Position numbers and translations under genes: made by a program. Below, one piece after another: positions 57,630 to 64,000 of a stretch of DNA of 64,000 nucleotides. The notes beneath the pieces were generated by a model that saw only the letters and a list, made by a program, of their open reading frames with translations, was not told the DNA's origin and made no database searches. The first letter of the stretch is position 1, and every line of letters starts with the position of its first letter. Source of the DNA: Kitasatospora sp. MAA19 (GTDB lineage Bacteria > Actinomycetota > Actinomycetes > Streptomycetales > Streptomycetaceae); assembly GCF_029894125.1 (NCBI RefSeq), contig NZ_JARXYZ010000015.1:124001-188000 (forward strand). Direction: 5' to 3'.

Positions 57630-58694
57630 TCAGCGGGCCGCGGTGGGAGGTGGCAGGCGCAGGTCCGCCAGGTCCGGGGGCACGGCGGAGTCGGGGCGGA
57701 AGAACGGGGCGGACTCCCCGTCGGTCGCGGTGGCTGGTGCGTCGGTGAGCCGGAAGCGGTCCCGCAGGCGGCCGTAGAAGTCGGTGGGCTGGAGGCGGAT
57801 GAGCCGCACGCGTTGCGGTGCACGGTAGACGCCGATCCAGTCGCCCGGGCCGAGGACTCCCCGGAGCTGGCCGTCGATGCTGACCGCGGCACGGCCGGAG
57901 TGCGGCAGGATGCGCAGCGCGACCGGTTCGTCGGGGGCTGCGACGACGGTGCGGTTGAAGGTCATGTGGGCTGCGATCGGGGTGAACACGACCGCGTCCA
58001 TGTGCGGGGACAGCACGGGGCCGCCGGCGGCGAAGCTGTAGGCGGTCGAGCCGGTGGGCGTGGCGACGACGAGGGCGTCGGCCGAGTAGGCGGCGAGCAG
58101 CCTGCCGGAGATGTAGACGCCTGCGCTGAGCTGGTGGTCACGGGCGAGCTTCTCCAGCACCACGTCGTTGAGGGCGTTGACGTCCAGGGCCAGGCCCCAG
58201 CCGGCGCCCGCGGTGCTCTCCGGCCGCACCTGCAGTGGCGGCAGGGCGGGGCCGCGCCCGTAGCAGAGGAAGGCCTCCATCTCCGCGGGCACCTCCGGTG
58301 GCCTGGAGGCGCGCATGGTCAGCGTCATGCGCTCCTCGACCGGGGCGTGGCCGGTGTGGACGGCGTCGAGGCCGGCGGTGAGGTCGCAGACCGGCACCTC
58401 GGTGAGGAAGCCGACCTTTCCCAGGTCGACGCCGAGCACGCTGGCTCCGGTCTTCATGGCGATCCGGGCGCCGCGCAGGAAGGTCCCGTCCCCGCCGAGG
58501 GTGACGACCAGGTCCGGGTTCCCGGCGGCGTAGGCTTCCTCGCGTCCGGAGCGGCGCTGGTGGTCCTCCGACCAGACATCGATCTCGGTGCAGGGGACGT
58601 CGTGCGCCTCACACCAGGCGTGCACGGCGCGCGCGCCGTCCCGCGCGGCGGCGCGGCCCTGATGGACGACCAGTCCGACGCGGTGCACGGGCAT
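57630..58694 (-). CDS. nadK: NAD kinase
   Basis: ATP-dependent NAD(+)/NADH kinase of 354 residues making NADP. All motifs are canonical: VVTLGGDGTFLRGA, LNALNDVVLEK, VVATPTGSTAYSFAAGGP and the later AVSIDGQLRG. The C-terminus has a Pro/Ala-rich tail of about 40 residues beyond the usual end. ATG at 58694. Streptomycetes usually carry two or three NAD kinase genes; this one lies among relics and may be a secondary copy. Confidence 0.92.
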   Translation of the reverse strand: MPVHRVGLVVHQGRAAARDGARAVHAWCEAHDVPCTEIDVWSEDHQRRSGREEAYAAGNPDLVVTLGGDGTFLRGARIAMKTGASVLGVDLGKVGFLTEVPVCDLTAGLDAVHTGHAPVEERMTLTMRASRPPEVPAEMEAFLCYGRGPALPPLQVRPESTAGAGWGLALDVNALNDVVLEKLARDHQLSAGVYISGRLLAAYSADALVVATPTGSTAYSFAAGGPVLSPHMDAVVFTPIAAHMTFNRTVVAAPDEPVALRILPHSGRAAVSIDGQLRGVLGPGDWIGVYRAPQRVRLIRLQPTDFYGRLRDRFRLTDAPATATDGESAPFFRPDSAVPPDLADLRLPPPTAAR

Positions 58695-58835
58695 GGAGGA
58701 CCTTGTCTTGTTGCCGCGGTGCCACGGCTCTGCCCGCCGGGGTGCGGGGCCGCGCGCTCTTTCCTGACCCATGGTGGGGCCTCGGCGTGCAATCGGCTCG
58801 CCGGGATGGGGCCGTCAGCGGCTGGCCGGGCTTGC

Positions 58836-59023
58836 GAGCCGCTGCGGGAGGTGGTGTAGACGGTCAGGAAGAAGGCGCCCAGACCGAGGATCCAGGCGAA
58901 GACGCTGCCGATCACCACGTCGTCTGCGCGGCCGCGCCGGCCGAGCCCCCCGATCAGCAGGCCCACCCCGATGGTCGCGGCGAACAGCCCGAGCCGCAGG
59001 TCGTAGCCTCCGGCCAGAGCCGT
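58836..59023 (-). pseudogene. Fragment of a zinc/metal ABC permease gene (ZnuB type)
   Basis: The minus strand reads TALAGGYDLRLGLFAATIGV, then GGLGRRGRADDVVIGSVFAW and ILGLGAFFLTVYTTSRSG, matching helices of ZnuB/TroC-like permeases (DDxxIGxxFAWxLGLGVxFL). The rest of the gene is missing on both sides; it runs into other sequence before the NAD kinase gene. Confidence 0.6.
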
Positions 59024-59033
59024 CGGGCTTGAT

Positions 59034-59185
59034 CAGGGCGACCTGGTTGGCGGGGTCGAGCGCGGCGATGATGTTGTCGCCGCCGCCGATGAAGGTGAGG
59101 TCGTCGATGCCCCCGATGTTGGCCTTGACCTGCGAGGTACCGGGGGTGCCGCAGCGCTGGATCGGGATGCGCGGCAGGACGGTAG
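59034..59185 (-). pseudogene. Unidentified protein fragment joined to the permease relic
   Basis: A minus-strand frame reads TPGTSQVKANIGGIDDLTFI, then GGGDNIIAALDPANQVALIK, with clean protein-like composition but no start, and it ends by running into the metal-permease fragment in another frame. I do not recognise the family. The joint suggests two decayed genes fused by deletion. Confidence 0.35.
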
Positions 59186-59280
59186 CGGTGGATCGTGGTA
59201 CGGGGGTTCGGCTGGGAACGGCAGCCCGGCCGGCGGCTCTCGTCGGCTCGGACGCACGTCGCAGGTGCGGGTACGGCGGG

Positions 59281-59682
59281 TCAGCGGTCCTCGGGGAAGG
59301 TGTCGCCGTACATCGGCAGGCCGCTGGCGGACTGCTCGCGGGTGGCCTCGTCCTCGATCACGTCCCAGTGCTCCGCGAGGAGGCCGTTCTCGACGCGGAC
59401 GAAGTCGACGGCGATCCACGGGGCGGGCAGGCCGTGTCCGGTGAACCGGCCGCGCACGATGACCATGTCGCCTTGCGCGGCGATCAGTTCGGCCTCGTGC
59501 CCGAACCCGGCGGGCAAGCTCTTGATCAGGCCGAACAGGCCGTCGCGGCCGGGCGGGATGTGGGCGCTGTGCTGGATGTAGTCGGGGGACCAGAAGCGTT
59601 CGGCCGCGGCGTAGTCGCGCTGGTTGAACAGCGTGTCGAACGCCTCGCGGACGAGGTCCTCGTTCTGCTCCTCGGTACTCAT
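59281..59682 (-). CDS. SnoaL-like (NTF2-fold) protein
   Basis: Small alpha+beta-barrel protein of 133 residues of the SnoaL-like/polyketide-cyclase-related ester family: NEDLVREAFDTLFNQRDYAA, AERFWSPDYIQHSAHIPPGR and DFVRVENGLLAEHWDVIEDE are the family pattern. Members bind or isomerise small hydrophobic molecules. It is the last gene of the TetR-controlled set, after the decayed quinone reductase. ATG at 59682. Confidence 0.88.
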   Translation of the reverse strand: MSTEEQNEDLVREAFDTLFNQRDYAAAERFWSPDYIQHSAHIPPGRDGLFGLIKSLPAGFGHEAELIAAQGDMVIVRGRFTGHGLPAPWIAVDFVRVENGLLAEHWDVIEDEATREQSASGLPMYGDTFPEDR

Positions 59683-59742
59683 GGTCGGTCACCTGCTCCT
59701 TGGTGAATCGGGGTGGGGTCTACTGCTTCCGGTGCGGCGGGA

Positions 59743-60263
59743 TCAGCAGCGCGGGTCGGCGAAGTCCAGGACGAGGCGTCCGCGTACCCCGCCTGCGGCC
59801 CCACGACGACGAGCTGCCCGCCCGGGGGCAGGGCGAGCGCGTCGAGGGACAGCCGCGCGGTGACCGCGTTCAGCAGCAGCGTGGCGGCTTCGGGGAAGGT
59901 GGCCTTCGCGGGAGCGGGCACCACGGACTCCTGGGCGACGATCAACTGCTCGGCACAGGTGCCGCCGTGCGGGCCGAACGGGATGACATAGGCGACCACG
60001 CGGTCCCCGACGGCCAGGCGGCCGTCGGTGCCGGGGCCGAGCTCGTCGACCACGCCGGACACGTCCATGCCAGGCACGAACGGCGCGGTGCGCTGGGCGA
60101 GTTGCTCGACCCGGCCGCCGGTGCGGAAGGTGATGTCGGTGGGGTTGACCGCGGCCGCGTGCACGCGGATGCGCACCTCGCCGGGGCCGGGCTCGGGTTC
60201 GGGCAGGTCCACGACCTGCAGCACCTCCGGGCCGCCGAACCGCGTCAGTCCGATCGCTTTCGT
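59743..60263 (-). pseudogene. Decayed zinc-type alcohol dehydrogenase/quinone oxidoreductase
   Basis: N-terminal GroES-like domain is intact (KAIGLTRFGGPEVLQVVDLP, then AAVNPTDITFR, FVPGMDVSGVVDELGPG). After LPPGGQLVVVG the whole NADPH-binding Rossmann domain (about 150 residues) is missing, and the frame shifts to the natural C-terminus AGGVRGRLVLDFADPRC. In addition the expected ATG before KAIGL reads ACG (60261-60263), although a Shine-Dalgarno-like AAGGGG is still present. So at least two lesions: internal deletion with frameshift, and start codon loss. Confidence 0.8.
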
Positions 60264-60298
60264 GATCCGTTCACCCCTTCGTGCTGTGGTGGGTCCGG

Positions 60299-61048
60299 TC
60301 AGAGCTGCGTGGCCATGTAGGTGTTGAGCTCGTTGACGTAGGCGTGCTCGCCCGGTCCGGCGTTGTCCCGGTAGATCCGGGCCTGCTCGACGACGATCTC
60401 CTCGCTGTCGCCGGCCAGGGCCTCGATGGTCTGGGCGATGAACTCGTCCAGGGGCATGGCCCGCGGGTCGTCGTCGGTGCCGACCAGGCCGGTCGCGACC
60501 CACGGCGGAGTGATCTCCTGCACGCGGACCGTGGTGTCGCGCAGCGCGAAGCGCTGGGACATGGCGTAGGAGTGCAGGGCCGCCTTGGTCGCGGAGTAGA
60601 CGGCGAACGAGGCGAGCGGGGTGAAGGCCAGCGTGGAGCTGTTGTAGAGGATCGTGGCGCTGGGCCGGGTCTTGAGGTGCTCGATGAAGGCGGAGGTCGT
60701 CCGCAGGGTGCCGAGCAGGTTGGTGGTGACCTCGGCGGCCACGACGTCCTCGTCCAGCGGGGCGGCCGGGTCGTCGGCGAGCATGATGCCCGCGTTGTTG
60801 ACCAGGACGTTCAGGTCAGGGTGGTCGGCCAGGACCCGCTTCGCGGCCCGGGCGATGCTGTCGGGGTCGGCGATGTCGAGCTCGGCGGTGTGCATGCCGG
60901 GGTTGTCGGCGGCGACCTCGTCGAGGAGAGCGCGGCGTCGTCCGGCGACGATGACGGTGTTGCCCAGGCGGTGCAGGGCCTCGGCCAGGCCGCGGCCGAT
61001 GCCACTGGTGCCGCCGGTGACCAGGACGGTGTTTCCGGTGAGCCTCAT
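60299..61048 (-). CDS. Short-chain dehydrogenase/reductase (DltE-like)
   Basis: NAD(P)-dependent SDR of 249 residues: cofactor loop TGGTSGIGRGLAEAL, NNAG motif VLVNNAGIM, catalytic Ser in ILYNSSTLAF, and YSATKAALHSY with the Tyr/Lys pair. GRRR after strand 2 suggests NADPH. It reduces or oxidises a small carbonyl compound. It is 23 bp downstream of the old yellow enzyme gene and so in the TetR-controlled operon. Confidence 0.92.
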   Translation of the reverse strand: MRLTGNTVLVTGGTSGIGRGLAEALHRLGNTVIVAGRRRALLDEVAADNPGMHTAELDIADPDSIARAAKRVLADHPDLNVLVNNAGIMLADDPAAPLDEDVVAAEVTTNLLGTLRTTSAFIEHLKTRPSATILYNSSTLAFTPLASFAVYSATKAALHSYAMSQRFALRDTTVRVQEITPPWVATGLVGTDDDPRAMPLDEFIAQTIEALAGDSEEIVVEQARIYRDNAGPGEHAYVNELNTYMATQL

Positions 61049-61071
61049 GGGGTTGTCTCCTTCGGGGTGGG

Positions 61072-62202
61072 TCAGCTCTGGACGGGGGCCGGGGCGAGGG
61101 CCAGGTCGCGGGTGGGAAGGGCGGGATAGTCCGTGTATCCGGCGGGGCCGGCGGCGTAGACGGTGCTCCAGTCGACGTCCGCGAGCGGGTCGCCGGCGGC
61201 CAGGCGGGCCGGCAGGTCGGGGTTGGCGATGAACGGGCGGCCGAACGCGATGACGTCGGCCAGGCCGGTCTCGATCAGGCGGGCGCCGCGTTCGCCGGTC
61301 ATGCCGGTGTTGGCGATCAGCGTCCCGTCGAAGAGCGGGCGGAAGTGGGCGAACATGCCGTCACCGGACAGCGCCTCCAACGGGGTGCCGGTGAAGTCGG
61401 TCTGGGCGCCCATCAGCAGCAGGTGCGACAGGCCCGTCAGACGGGAGATGACGTACTCGGCCGCGGGCAGGGTCTCGTCGTTGGCCTGGAACGGACCGGA
61501 TTCGTGCATCGGGCTCAGCTTGATCCCGGTGCGCTGCGGGCCGACCGCGGAGGCGACCGCGTCGACGATCTCCAGGGTGAGTCGGGCCCGGCCCTCGATC
61601 GACCCGCCGTAGGCGTCGGTACGCTGGTTGGTCGCCTTGTTGAGGAACTGCGCCGGCAGGTACAGGAAGTTCGCCAGGATCTGCACGCCGTCGAACCCCG
61701 CCGCGATCGCGTTGCGGGCGGCCGTCGCGTAGTCGGCCACGGTCTGGCGGATCTCGGCCACGGACATCGCCCTCGGGGTGACCGTCGGCACCCGGCCGGC
61801 CGCGGTGACGCTGCGCTGCACGGGGTCGACGGCCGAGGCGGACACCGGCAGCGCCCCGGCGCGCAGGTCCGGGTGCGAGATGGAGCCGGTGTGCCACAGC
61901 TGGGCGATCATCCGGCCGCCCGCGCCGTGCACGGCCTCCGTCACCCGCCGCCAGCCGGCCACCTGCTCCGCGCTCCACAGGCCGGGCGTGTCGTGCCAGC
62001 CGAAGCCGTCCGGGCTGACCGCGGTGGCCTCTCCCACGATCACGCCCGCCGCGGCCCGCTGGGCGTAGTACGCCGCCTGCAGATCGGTCGGCACGTGGCT
62101 GGGGTTGTCGGCGCGCATCCGGGTCAGCGGGGCCATCGCGATCCGGTTCGGCAGCTCCAGGTCGCCCATGCGGACCGGGGTGAACAACGGCGCGGGATTC
62201 AT
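61072..62202 (-). CDS. Old yellow enzyme family FMN ene-reductase (NemA-like)
   Basis: FMN-dependent alkene/nitro reductase of 376 residues. Family landmarks: FTPVRMGDLELPNRIAMAPL, the flavin-site QLWHTGSISHPDL, NQRTDAYGGSIEGRARLTLE, TGIKLSPM, and ADVIAFGRPFIANPDLPARL. One anomaly: the H-x-x-N (or H-x-x-H) pair that anchors the substrate, usually in G-V-E-I-H-x-A-N, reads GVQILANFLYL, with Leu for His. First gene of the minus-strand operon; ATG at 62202 with GGAG upstream. Its promoter overlaps a TetR operator, so induction by electrophiles or quinones is likely (inference). Confidence 0.9.
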   Translation of the reverse strand: MNPAPLFTPVRMGDLELPNRIAMAPLTRMRADNPSHVPTDLQAAYYAQRAAAGVIVGEATAVSPDGFGWHDTPGLWSAEQVAGWRRVTEAVHGAGGRMIAQLWHTGSISHPDLRAGALPVSASAVDPVQRSVTAAGRVPTVTPRAMSVAEIRQTVADYATAARNAIAAGFDGVQILANFLYLPAQFLNKATNQRTDAYGGSIEGRARLTLEIVDAVASAVGPQRTGIKLSPMHESGPFQANDETLPAAEYVISRLTGLSHLLLMGAQTDFTGTPLEALSGDGMFAHFRPLFDGTLIANTGMTGERGARLIETGLADVIAFGRPFIANPDLPARLAAGDPLADVDWSTVYAAGPAGYTDYPALPTRDLALAPAPVQS

Positions 62203-62229
62203 GGGGGTCTCCTTCCATCGGCCATCACA

Positions 62230-62296
62230 ATGTCGATTGACATCGTTCTACGCCCGCCACCGAGCTTTGTCAATGTCGATCGACATCGTCTAGGGT
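62230..62296. promoter_or_regulatory. Divergent promoters with two TetR-type operators
   Basis: Operators ATGTCGATTGACAT (62230-62243) and ATGTCGATCGACAT (62273-62286), centres 43 bp apart. Minus promoter for the ene-reductase: TTGACA (62268-62273), 17 bp, TAGAAC (62245-62250), start point inside the first operator. Plus promoter for tetR: TTGTCA (62267-62272), 18 bp, TAGGGT (62291-62296), with the second operator in the spacer. The two -35 boxes overlap. This predicts joint repression by the TetR protein. Confidence 0.85.
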
Positions 62297-62320
62297 GGGA
62301 GGACAGAAGGAGGTGCCCGC

Positions 62321-62926
62321 ATGGGGGTGTCCAGGGAGAAGGCGGCCCAGAACCGCAAGGCGATCGTCGAGGCCTCGGAGACGCTGTTCCGCGAGCGCGG
62401 CGTCGAGGCTGTCGGGCTGGTCGAGCTGATGGCGGCCGCAGGCATGACCCGCGGCGGCTTCTACAACCACTTCGCCTCCAAGGCGGCCCTCGTGGACGAG
62501 GTCGTCGCCAGATCCATGGCCAAGGGGGAGGAAAACCTCGCCGCTCTCCTGGAGCACTCCCGGCAGCAGGGCCACGACCTGCTGCACGGCCAGATCAACT
62601 GGTACCTGTCCCCCGAGCACCGCGCCGACGTCGACCACGGCTGCCCCAACGCCGGATTCCTCGGCGACGCCCCCCGGCTCCACGACGAAGCCCGCACCGA
62701 CTACACCACCGGGCTGACCGCAAACATGCGGCTCTTCGCCCGAGCCGTCGAGGAAGCCACCGGCCTGAGCGAAGAGGACGCCTGGCAGCGCGCGCTCGCC
62801 CTGTTCAGCCAGATGGCGGGCGCACTCCTCCTCGCCCGTGCGGTCGCCTCCACCGACCCGGACCTCTCCGACCAGATCCTCGCCGCCGCCCGCCAGGACC
62901 TCCACGCCCGCGCCCACCAGGACTGA
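62321..62926 (+). CDS. TetR-family repressor
   Basis: Regulator of 201 residues. N-terminal HTH: AIVEASETLFRERGVEAVGL, then MAAAGMTRGGFYNHFASKAA, which is a typical TetR recognition region with YNHF. The C-terminal domain has GCPNAGFLGDAPRL, seen in repressors next to reductases. ATG at 62321 follows AAGGAGG. It is divergent from the ene-reductase operon and the two operators between them suggest repression of both. Confidence 0.93.
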   Translation: MGVSREKAAQNRKAIVEASETLFRERGVEAVGLVELMAAAGMTRGGFYNHFASKAALVDEVVARSMAKGEENLAALLEHSRQQGHDLLHGQINWYLSPEHRADVDHGCPNAGFLGDAPRLHDEARTDYTTGLTANMRLFARAVEEATGLSEEDAWQRALALFSQMAGALLLARAVASTDPDLSDQILAAARQDLHARAHQD

Positions 62927-63475
62927 CATCCGGCACCGCTGCGTGTCGGCACCATGGACGACAGCACAGGTCATGGATGCGCTCAACCGGAACACGACCG
63001 ACGTCCTGGCGGCCGAAGCCGCCCGTCACATGCAGTCCACGCCGTCCGGCCCCGTGGGGCTCCTGGAGCCGGCACCGCAATGATCACCAGACGCTGGTCC
63101 CGTCCGGTATCAACGGCTTGACCGGATGCCCCAGCGACCGGGGGACCAGATCCTGCCGGGTAGGACCAGCGCCAGCGGCCAATTGCTCCCCCTTCAAAAC
63201 GTGAGGGAAGCTCATGTCAGCCCCGCGCCCCGGAAACGCCAGAGGCAACCAGCCGTCATCACAACGGCGTTGTTCCGTGCCTGGCTTCGGTCGACCGATC
63301 ACGCGTTGGAAAGCGCCCCGCATCGACCGTCATGCGCCACATCACCTCGGGCGGCGGCCGCCGCCTCGGAGCGCACGACTGCTCATCTGCCCGGCAGCGG
63401 TGACGGCCGCCCCGGTCGGGCCGGCCTCCCCGCTCGGCCCCGCGCTCCTGACCGGGCGGGGACCCGGCCACGGCT
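62927..63475. other. Intergenic region downstream of tetR
   Basis: About 550 bp without a convincing gene. A minus-strand frame (63084-63215, starting MSFPHVLKGEQLAAGAG) is open and has lower third-base GC than its surroundings, but no family was recognised. Possible debris of a lost gene. Confidence 0.4.
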
Positions 63476-63504
63476 GACGGGCCGTCCGGAGCGGACGGCC
63501 CGTC
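63476..63504 (-). terminator. Terminator of the right-edge cupin gene
   Basis: Perfect 13-bp stem GACGGGCCGTCCG (63476-63488) / CGGACGGCCCGTC (63492-63504) with a GAG loop, 18 bp after the cupin stop. Confidence 0.8.
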
Positions 63505-63521
63505 GGTTCGCGACGTGTCGG

Positions 63522-64000
63522 TCACGAGGCCAGGTCGTCCGGCCTCCGCCAGCTCACCAGGTGGGCCCCGTCCGGCGGGAGGTCCACGACCACCTGTCCG
63601 AAGACCCGGTTGATCGAGCTGCCCCCGTTCAGCGAGATGTCGGCGCCGTAGACGTGCAGGGAGACCGCGCGACCGGTGCCGCCGTTCGACACCCGGTGGA
63701 TGTCCTCGTCGGGCGGCACCAGGAGCTGCACCCGGCCGGGAGAGCAGGTGGTCCGGCCGGACGGCACCAGCACCCTGCGACCGGATCTGGGCAGCCGCCA
63801 CAGCCGGAACCCCTCGTCCACCTCGACGCCCTCCACCACGCCTGACACGCACCAGGAGACATGGTCGTGGATCGGGGTGGACTGCCCGGGCAGCCAGGTC
63901 AGGGCCACCACGGAGTGCGTCCGTCCGGCATGCAGCAGCCGCTGCGAGTAGCCGTCCGTGTCACCGGCGCACAGGTCGTCGGGAACGATCAGCCCGGCCC
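63522..64000 (-). CDS. Cysteine-dioxygenase-family cupin, C-terminal part (runs off right edge)
   Basis: The visible 159 codons match the CDO-like protein at 54667-55236: ALTWLPGQSTPIHDHVSWCV, then SGVVEG, and PPDEDIHRVSNGGTG with the third metal His, LHVYGADIS near the end. The start is beyond the window. Metal ligands are present, so it is likely functional. It gives the window two paralogous thiol-dioxygenase-like genes about 8 kb apart. Confidence 0.82.
   Translation of the reverse strand, partial: AGLIVPDDLCAGDTDGYSQRLLHAGRTHSVVALTWLPGQSTPIHDHVSWCVSGVVEGVEVDEGFRLWRLPRSGRRVLVPSGRTTCSPGRVQLLVPPDEDIHRVSNGGTGRAVSLHVYGADISLNGGSSINRVFGQVVVDLPPDGAHLVSWRRPDDLAS

Noticed and set aside
63084-63323. 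79-codon minus-strand frame in the right intergenic region
   Set aside because: Open but unrecognised; noted only as possible debris.

Overview
The window is very GC-rich with G/C at nearly every third codon position, many GTG/TTG starts and ATGA/GTGA gene overlaps. With AgaR/DeoR-type regulation, MgtA-like glycosyltransferase, Ser/Thr kinase, Wadjet and many LLM/FMN enzymes, this points to Streptomycetaceae (Streptomyces or Kitasatospora). No rRNA, tRNA, CRISPR array, transposase or integrase was recognised. The right third (about 41-64 kb) holds many gene relics and looks like accessory or chromosome-arm DNA.

Layout. 0-3.9 kb: a two-component system divergent from a three-gene flavin electron-transfer operon (ferric-reductase-like protein, FMN-binding protein, ApbE). 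4-7.4 kb: a probable operon of an EF-hand protein, a divergent isopropylmalate-dehydrogenase-like enzyme, a cysteine hydrolase and a methyltransferase. 7.4-9.4 kb: an SPFH protein translationally coupled to a degenerate NAD-kinase-like protein behind a promoter with two matching palindromes. 9.5-17.5 kb: a sugar module (DeoR regulator, ABC importer without its own ATPase, SIS isomerase, secreted GH31 glycosidase), probably for an amino sugar. 17.6-23.3 kb, minus strand: DinB, alpha/beta hydrolase, GT4 glycosyltransferase, fatty acid desaturase, NCS1 permease. 23.4-26.1 kb: an FBP relic, an MFS pump and an XRE regulator.

26.3-41.4 kb is the most unusual metabolic locus. A minus-strand, translationally coupled operon (ATC-hydrolase-like protein, AsnB-type amidotransferase, flavin reductase, HpaB-type monooxygenase, methyltransferase) lies next to an orphan LuxR regulator with a Cys cluster and no phosphoacceptor Asp. 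Divergent from it is a peptide/metal-type ABC importer (two permeases, two ATPases, one with a His-rich N-terminus, and a lipoprotein) followed by two luciferase-like monooxygenases. A leaderless 32-codon ORF precedes the LuxR gene. I infer uptake plus flavin-dependent processing of a sulfur- or nitrogen-containing small molecule; the product or substrate is unknown.

41.6-52.8 kb: a secreted ricin-lectin phosphoesterase, a DUF885 relic, then a complete Wadjet (JetABCD) plasmid-defence operon. The Wadjet operon is bracketed by 46-bp imperfect direct repeats, both derived from the 3' end of a GH1 beta-glucosidase gene, which looks like an integration footprint. 52.8-64 kb: a Ser/Thr kinase, a cysteine-dioxygenase-like cupin plus flavoprotein pair, a SUKH protein, NAD kinase, several relics, and a TetR-controlled operon (old yellow enzyme, SDR, a decayed quinone reductase, SnoaL-like protein) with two matching operators in the divergent promoter. 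A second cysteine-dioxygenase-like gene runs off the right edge.
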